The position numbers were made by a program, and so were the translations under genes. The notes under the pieces were generated by a model. It was not told the DNA's origin. It did no database searches and worked only from the letters and a program-made list of their open reading frames with translations. From Nocardia salmonicida NBRC 13393 (GTDB lineage: Bacteria; Actinomycetota; Actinomycetes; Mycobacteriales; Mycobacteriaceae), in assembly GCF_001613085.1 (NCBI RefSeq), contig NZ_BDBR01000009.1, positions 248,001 through 312,000 on the forward strand: 64,000 nucleotides of DNA, read 5' to 3'. Of this stretch, positions 62,247 through 64,000 are shown in pieces. Within the stretch, counting starts at the first letter, position 1, and each line of letters starts with the position of its first letter.

Positions 62247-63397
62247 ACGAGATCACCCCGTTCCACATCGAGATCCCGCAGTCCGAGCTGGACTACCTCC
62301 AGGCCCGGCTGACCGACGCCCGCTGGCCCGCCGAGCAGCCGGGCGCCGCGTGGAGTCGCGGTGTGCCGGTCGCGTATCTGCGCGAGTTGGCCGAATACTG
62401 GCGGACCTCCTACGACTGGCGCGCCGCCGAGGCGGAGCTGAACAAGTTCGCGCAGTTCACCACCGAGATCGACGGCCAGCACATCTACTTCCTGCACGTT
62501 CGATCGGCGAATCCCGATGCCACGCCGCTGATCCTGACGCACGGCTGGCCGGGTTCGGTCGTCGAGTTCCTCGATGTGATCGGCCCGCTCACCGACCCCG
62601 CGGCTTACGGCGGCGATCCGGCCGACGCCTTCCACCTGGTGATTCCGTCGCTGCCCGGCTTCGGGTTCTCCGGACCGGTCACCGAGGAGGGCTGGGATCC
62701 GGCCCGCATCGGCAAGGCGTGGGTCGAGTTGATGAACAGGCTCGGCTACGACAGCTACGGTGCGCAGGGTGGTGACTGGGGTGCGTTCGTCACGCCCGAA
62801 GTGGGACGCGCGGGCGGCGACAAGGTGATCGGCGTGCACGTCAACGCCGCGACCTTCGGGTTCATCCCGTTCGGCCCGGTCTCCGACGAGGAGAAGGCGA
62901 CGATGACCGCGTCCGAACTGGCTCGGCTCGATCGCCTCGCGCAGTTCAAGAGCGAGGGCAACGGCTACTTCCGGATCCAGGCGTCCCGCCCGCAGACCGT
63001 GGCCTACGGCCTGCACGATTCCCCGATCGGCCAGCTCGCGTGGATCGTGGAGAAGTTCAAGGAGTGGACGTTCCCGGCCGCCGGCCTGCCGGAGGACGCT
63101 GTGGATCGGGATCGGCTCCTGACCAACGTGATGCTCTACTGGCTCACGGGCACCGCGGGTTCGTCGGCCGCGCTGTACTACGAGGCCACCCACGTCCGCT
63201 CCTGGGAGACCACGCCGCTCACCACGCCCACCGGCGTCGCTGTGTTCGCCGAGGACGTCGCGATCCGGCGCTACGCCTCCGCGGACACCGACATCGTGCA
63301 CTGGTCGGAGTTCGACCAGGGTGGCCACTTCGCGGCGATGGAAGTGCCGGACCTGCTGGTCGACGACATCCGCGCGTTCTTCCGCGGACTGCGCTAG
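62240..63397 (+). CDS. Epoxide hydrolase (EHN-type alpha/beta hydrolase)
   Basis: A 385-residue epoxide hydrolase. The N-terminal EHN segment ([23 protein letters not shown]) precedes the hydrolase core: [12 protein letters not shown] (101-104 oxyanion HGWP), GGDWGAF with nucleophile D179, lid tyrosines, and a late His in [13 protein letters not shown]. It would open epoxides with water. Divergent from the broken WYL regulator, so control may be lost or relaxed. Confidence 0.93.
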   Translation: MSNEITPFHIEIPQSELDYLQARLTDARWPAEQPGAAWSRGVPVAYLRELAEYWRTSYDWRAAEAELNKFAQFTTEIDGQHIYFLHVRSANPDATPLILTHGWPGSVVEFLDVIGPLTDPAAYGGDPADAFHLVIPSLPGFGFSGPVTEEGWDPARIGKAWVELMNRLGYDSYGAQGGDWGAFVTPEVGRAGGDKVIGVHVNAATFGFIPFGPVSDEEKATMTASELARLDRLAQFKSEGNGYFRIQASRPQTVAYGLHDSPIGQLAWIVEKFKEWTFPAAGLPEDAVDRDRLLTNVMLYWLTGTAGSSAALYYEATHVRSWETTPLTTPTGVAVFAEDVAIRRYASADTDIVHWSEFDQGGHFAAMEVPDLLVDDIRAFFRGLR

Positions 63398-63475
63398 TCG
63401 CCCGCAGCGACGGGTCGGCGCGGTTTCTCGGCAGAGCGGGCGGCGTCGACCCCTCGTCGGCGCCGCCGAGTTCGG

Positions 63476-64000
63476 TCAGCCCAGCGCGGCCAGGCCGCGG
63501 CGGTCGATCTTGCCGGTCGGGGTGCGCGGTAGTTCGTCGACGAACAACACATCGCGGGGGGCTTTGAAACGGGCGAGGTGGGTTTTCACGTAGGTGCGGA
63601 CGGTGTCGGCGTCCAGCTCGCCTGCGGCGACGACGAACGCGGCGAGCCGCTGGCCGAATTCCTCGTCGGGCACACCGATCACGGCCGCTTCGGTGATCGA
63701 CGGGTGCTGGTAGAGCAGGTCCTCGATCTCGCCGGGGAAGACGTTCTCCCCACCGGAGACGATCATGTCGTCATCGCGTCCGTCGATGAAAAGCCTTCCG
63801 CTGGAATCGAAGTGACCGAGGTCGCCGGTGCTCATCAGGCCACCACGGATCTGCTTCGACCCGCCGCCGGAGTAGCCGTCGAACGCGATGGTGTTGCCCA
63901 CATAGACGGTGCCGACCGTGCCGGGCCCGCTGATCCGGGCGCCGTCGGCGTCGTAGAGCGCGACGGTGATCCCGACCGGCGCCTTCCCCACGGTGCCGGG
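63476..64000 (-). CDS. AMP-forming acyl-CoA synthetase, C-terminal part
   Basis: The last 174 residues of an AMP-dependent ligase; the start lies beyond the window. Visible are the A8/A10 motifs: GGLMSTGDLGHFDSSGRLFIDGRDDDMIVSGGENVFPGEIEDLL, EAAVIGVPDEEFGQRLAAFVV and the terminal LPRTPTGKIDRRGL with the catalytic lysine. Typical of fatty-acyl-CoA ligases. Confidence 0.92.
   Translation of the reverse strand, partial: PGTVGKAPVGITVALYDADGARISGPGTVGTVYVGNTIAFDGYSGGGSKQIRGGLMSTGDLGHFDSSGRLFIDGRDDDMIVSGGENVFPGEIEDLLYQHPSITEAAVIGVPDEEFGQRLAAFVVAAGELDADTVRTYVKTHLARFKAPRDVLFVDELPRTPTGKIDRRGLAALG

Overview
The window is high-GC actinobacterial DNA, most likely from a Nocardia or a close mycolate-producing relative. 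The evidence is an emb-type arabinosyltransferase N-terminus, a class A beta-lactamase gene divergent from a LysR regulator as in nocardiae, a small resuscitation-promoting factor, an Rv3717-like amidase, class Ib ribonucleotide reductase genes split into nrdHIE and a distant nrdF, many DUF3558-type lipoproteins and F420/LLM enzymes. I see no insertion sequence, prophage, CRISPR array or rRNA. It reads as ordinary chromosome with a few accessory patches.

Layout. 1-3.7 kb: emb fragment, a serine hydrolase, LysR and a divergent class A beta-lactamase. 3.7-8 kb: a HigBA-type toxin-antitoxin pair, a deleted RidA pseudogene, an AraC regulator, a saccharopine-dehydrogenase-like reductase and an SGNH hydrolase. 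8.1-13.4 kb: a tightly overlapped six-gene conservon (sensor ATPase, roadblock, DUF742, GTPase) ending in two cytochromes P450; the first lacks the K-helix ExxR arginine and looks CYP157-like, the second CYP154-like. 13.4-19.7 kb: acyl-CoA dehydrogenase with its TetR regulator, tRNA-Glu, a stand-alone LigD-type primase/polymerase, a secreted heme-binding-like protein, a NarL-type two-component pair and a DM13 protein. 19.7-24.5 kb: rpf, a PucR/CdaR regulator and two lipases.

24.5-31.4 kb is the most unusual stretch. A sigma-like factor with two unrecognised partner proteins and an MTB12-like lipoprotein faces a 1119-residue protein that joins a Lon-like (S16) protease domain, one membrane helix and a beta-propeller; a 38-residue hydrophobic peptide gene follows. 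31.4-38.8 kb: a CDF metal exporter, a second two-component system, an Lnt-like acyltransferase, an ECF sigma factor and a peptidoglycan amidase. 38.9-44 kb: a CobW GTPase and molybdenum cofactor genes in two divergent blocks (moeA-moaCB-moaE and moaA-moaD).

44-52 kb: NAD and redox metabolism (nadE, TetR with FMN reductase, nrdHIE, pnuC with a NadR-like enzyme). 52-64 kb: DUF3558-type lipoproteins, an LLM oxidoreductase, a DUF899 protein with TetR, mgtE behind a structured leader holding a candidate leader peptide, nrdF, a frameshifted WYL regulator divergent from an epoxide hydrolase, and the C-terminal part of an AMP-forming ligase cut by the window end.

Regulatory sites visible by eye include NrdR-type boxes before both nrd loci, an NrtR-like box before pnuC, an ArsR/SmtB-like dyad before the CDF gene, a TetR palindrome, direct repeats before rpf and the amidase, and several strong terminator hairpins. 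All coordinates were read by hand; family calls rest on motif recognition, not on searches.
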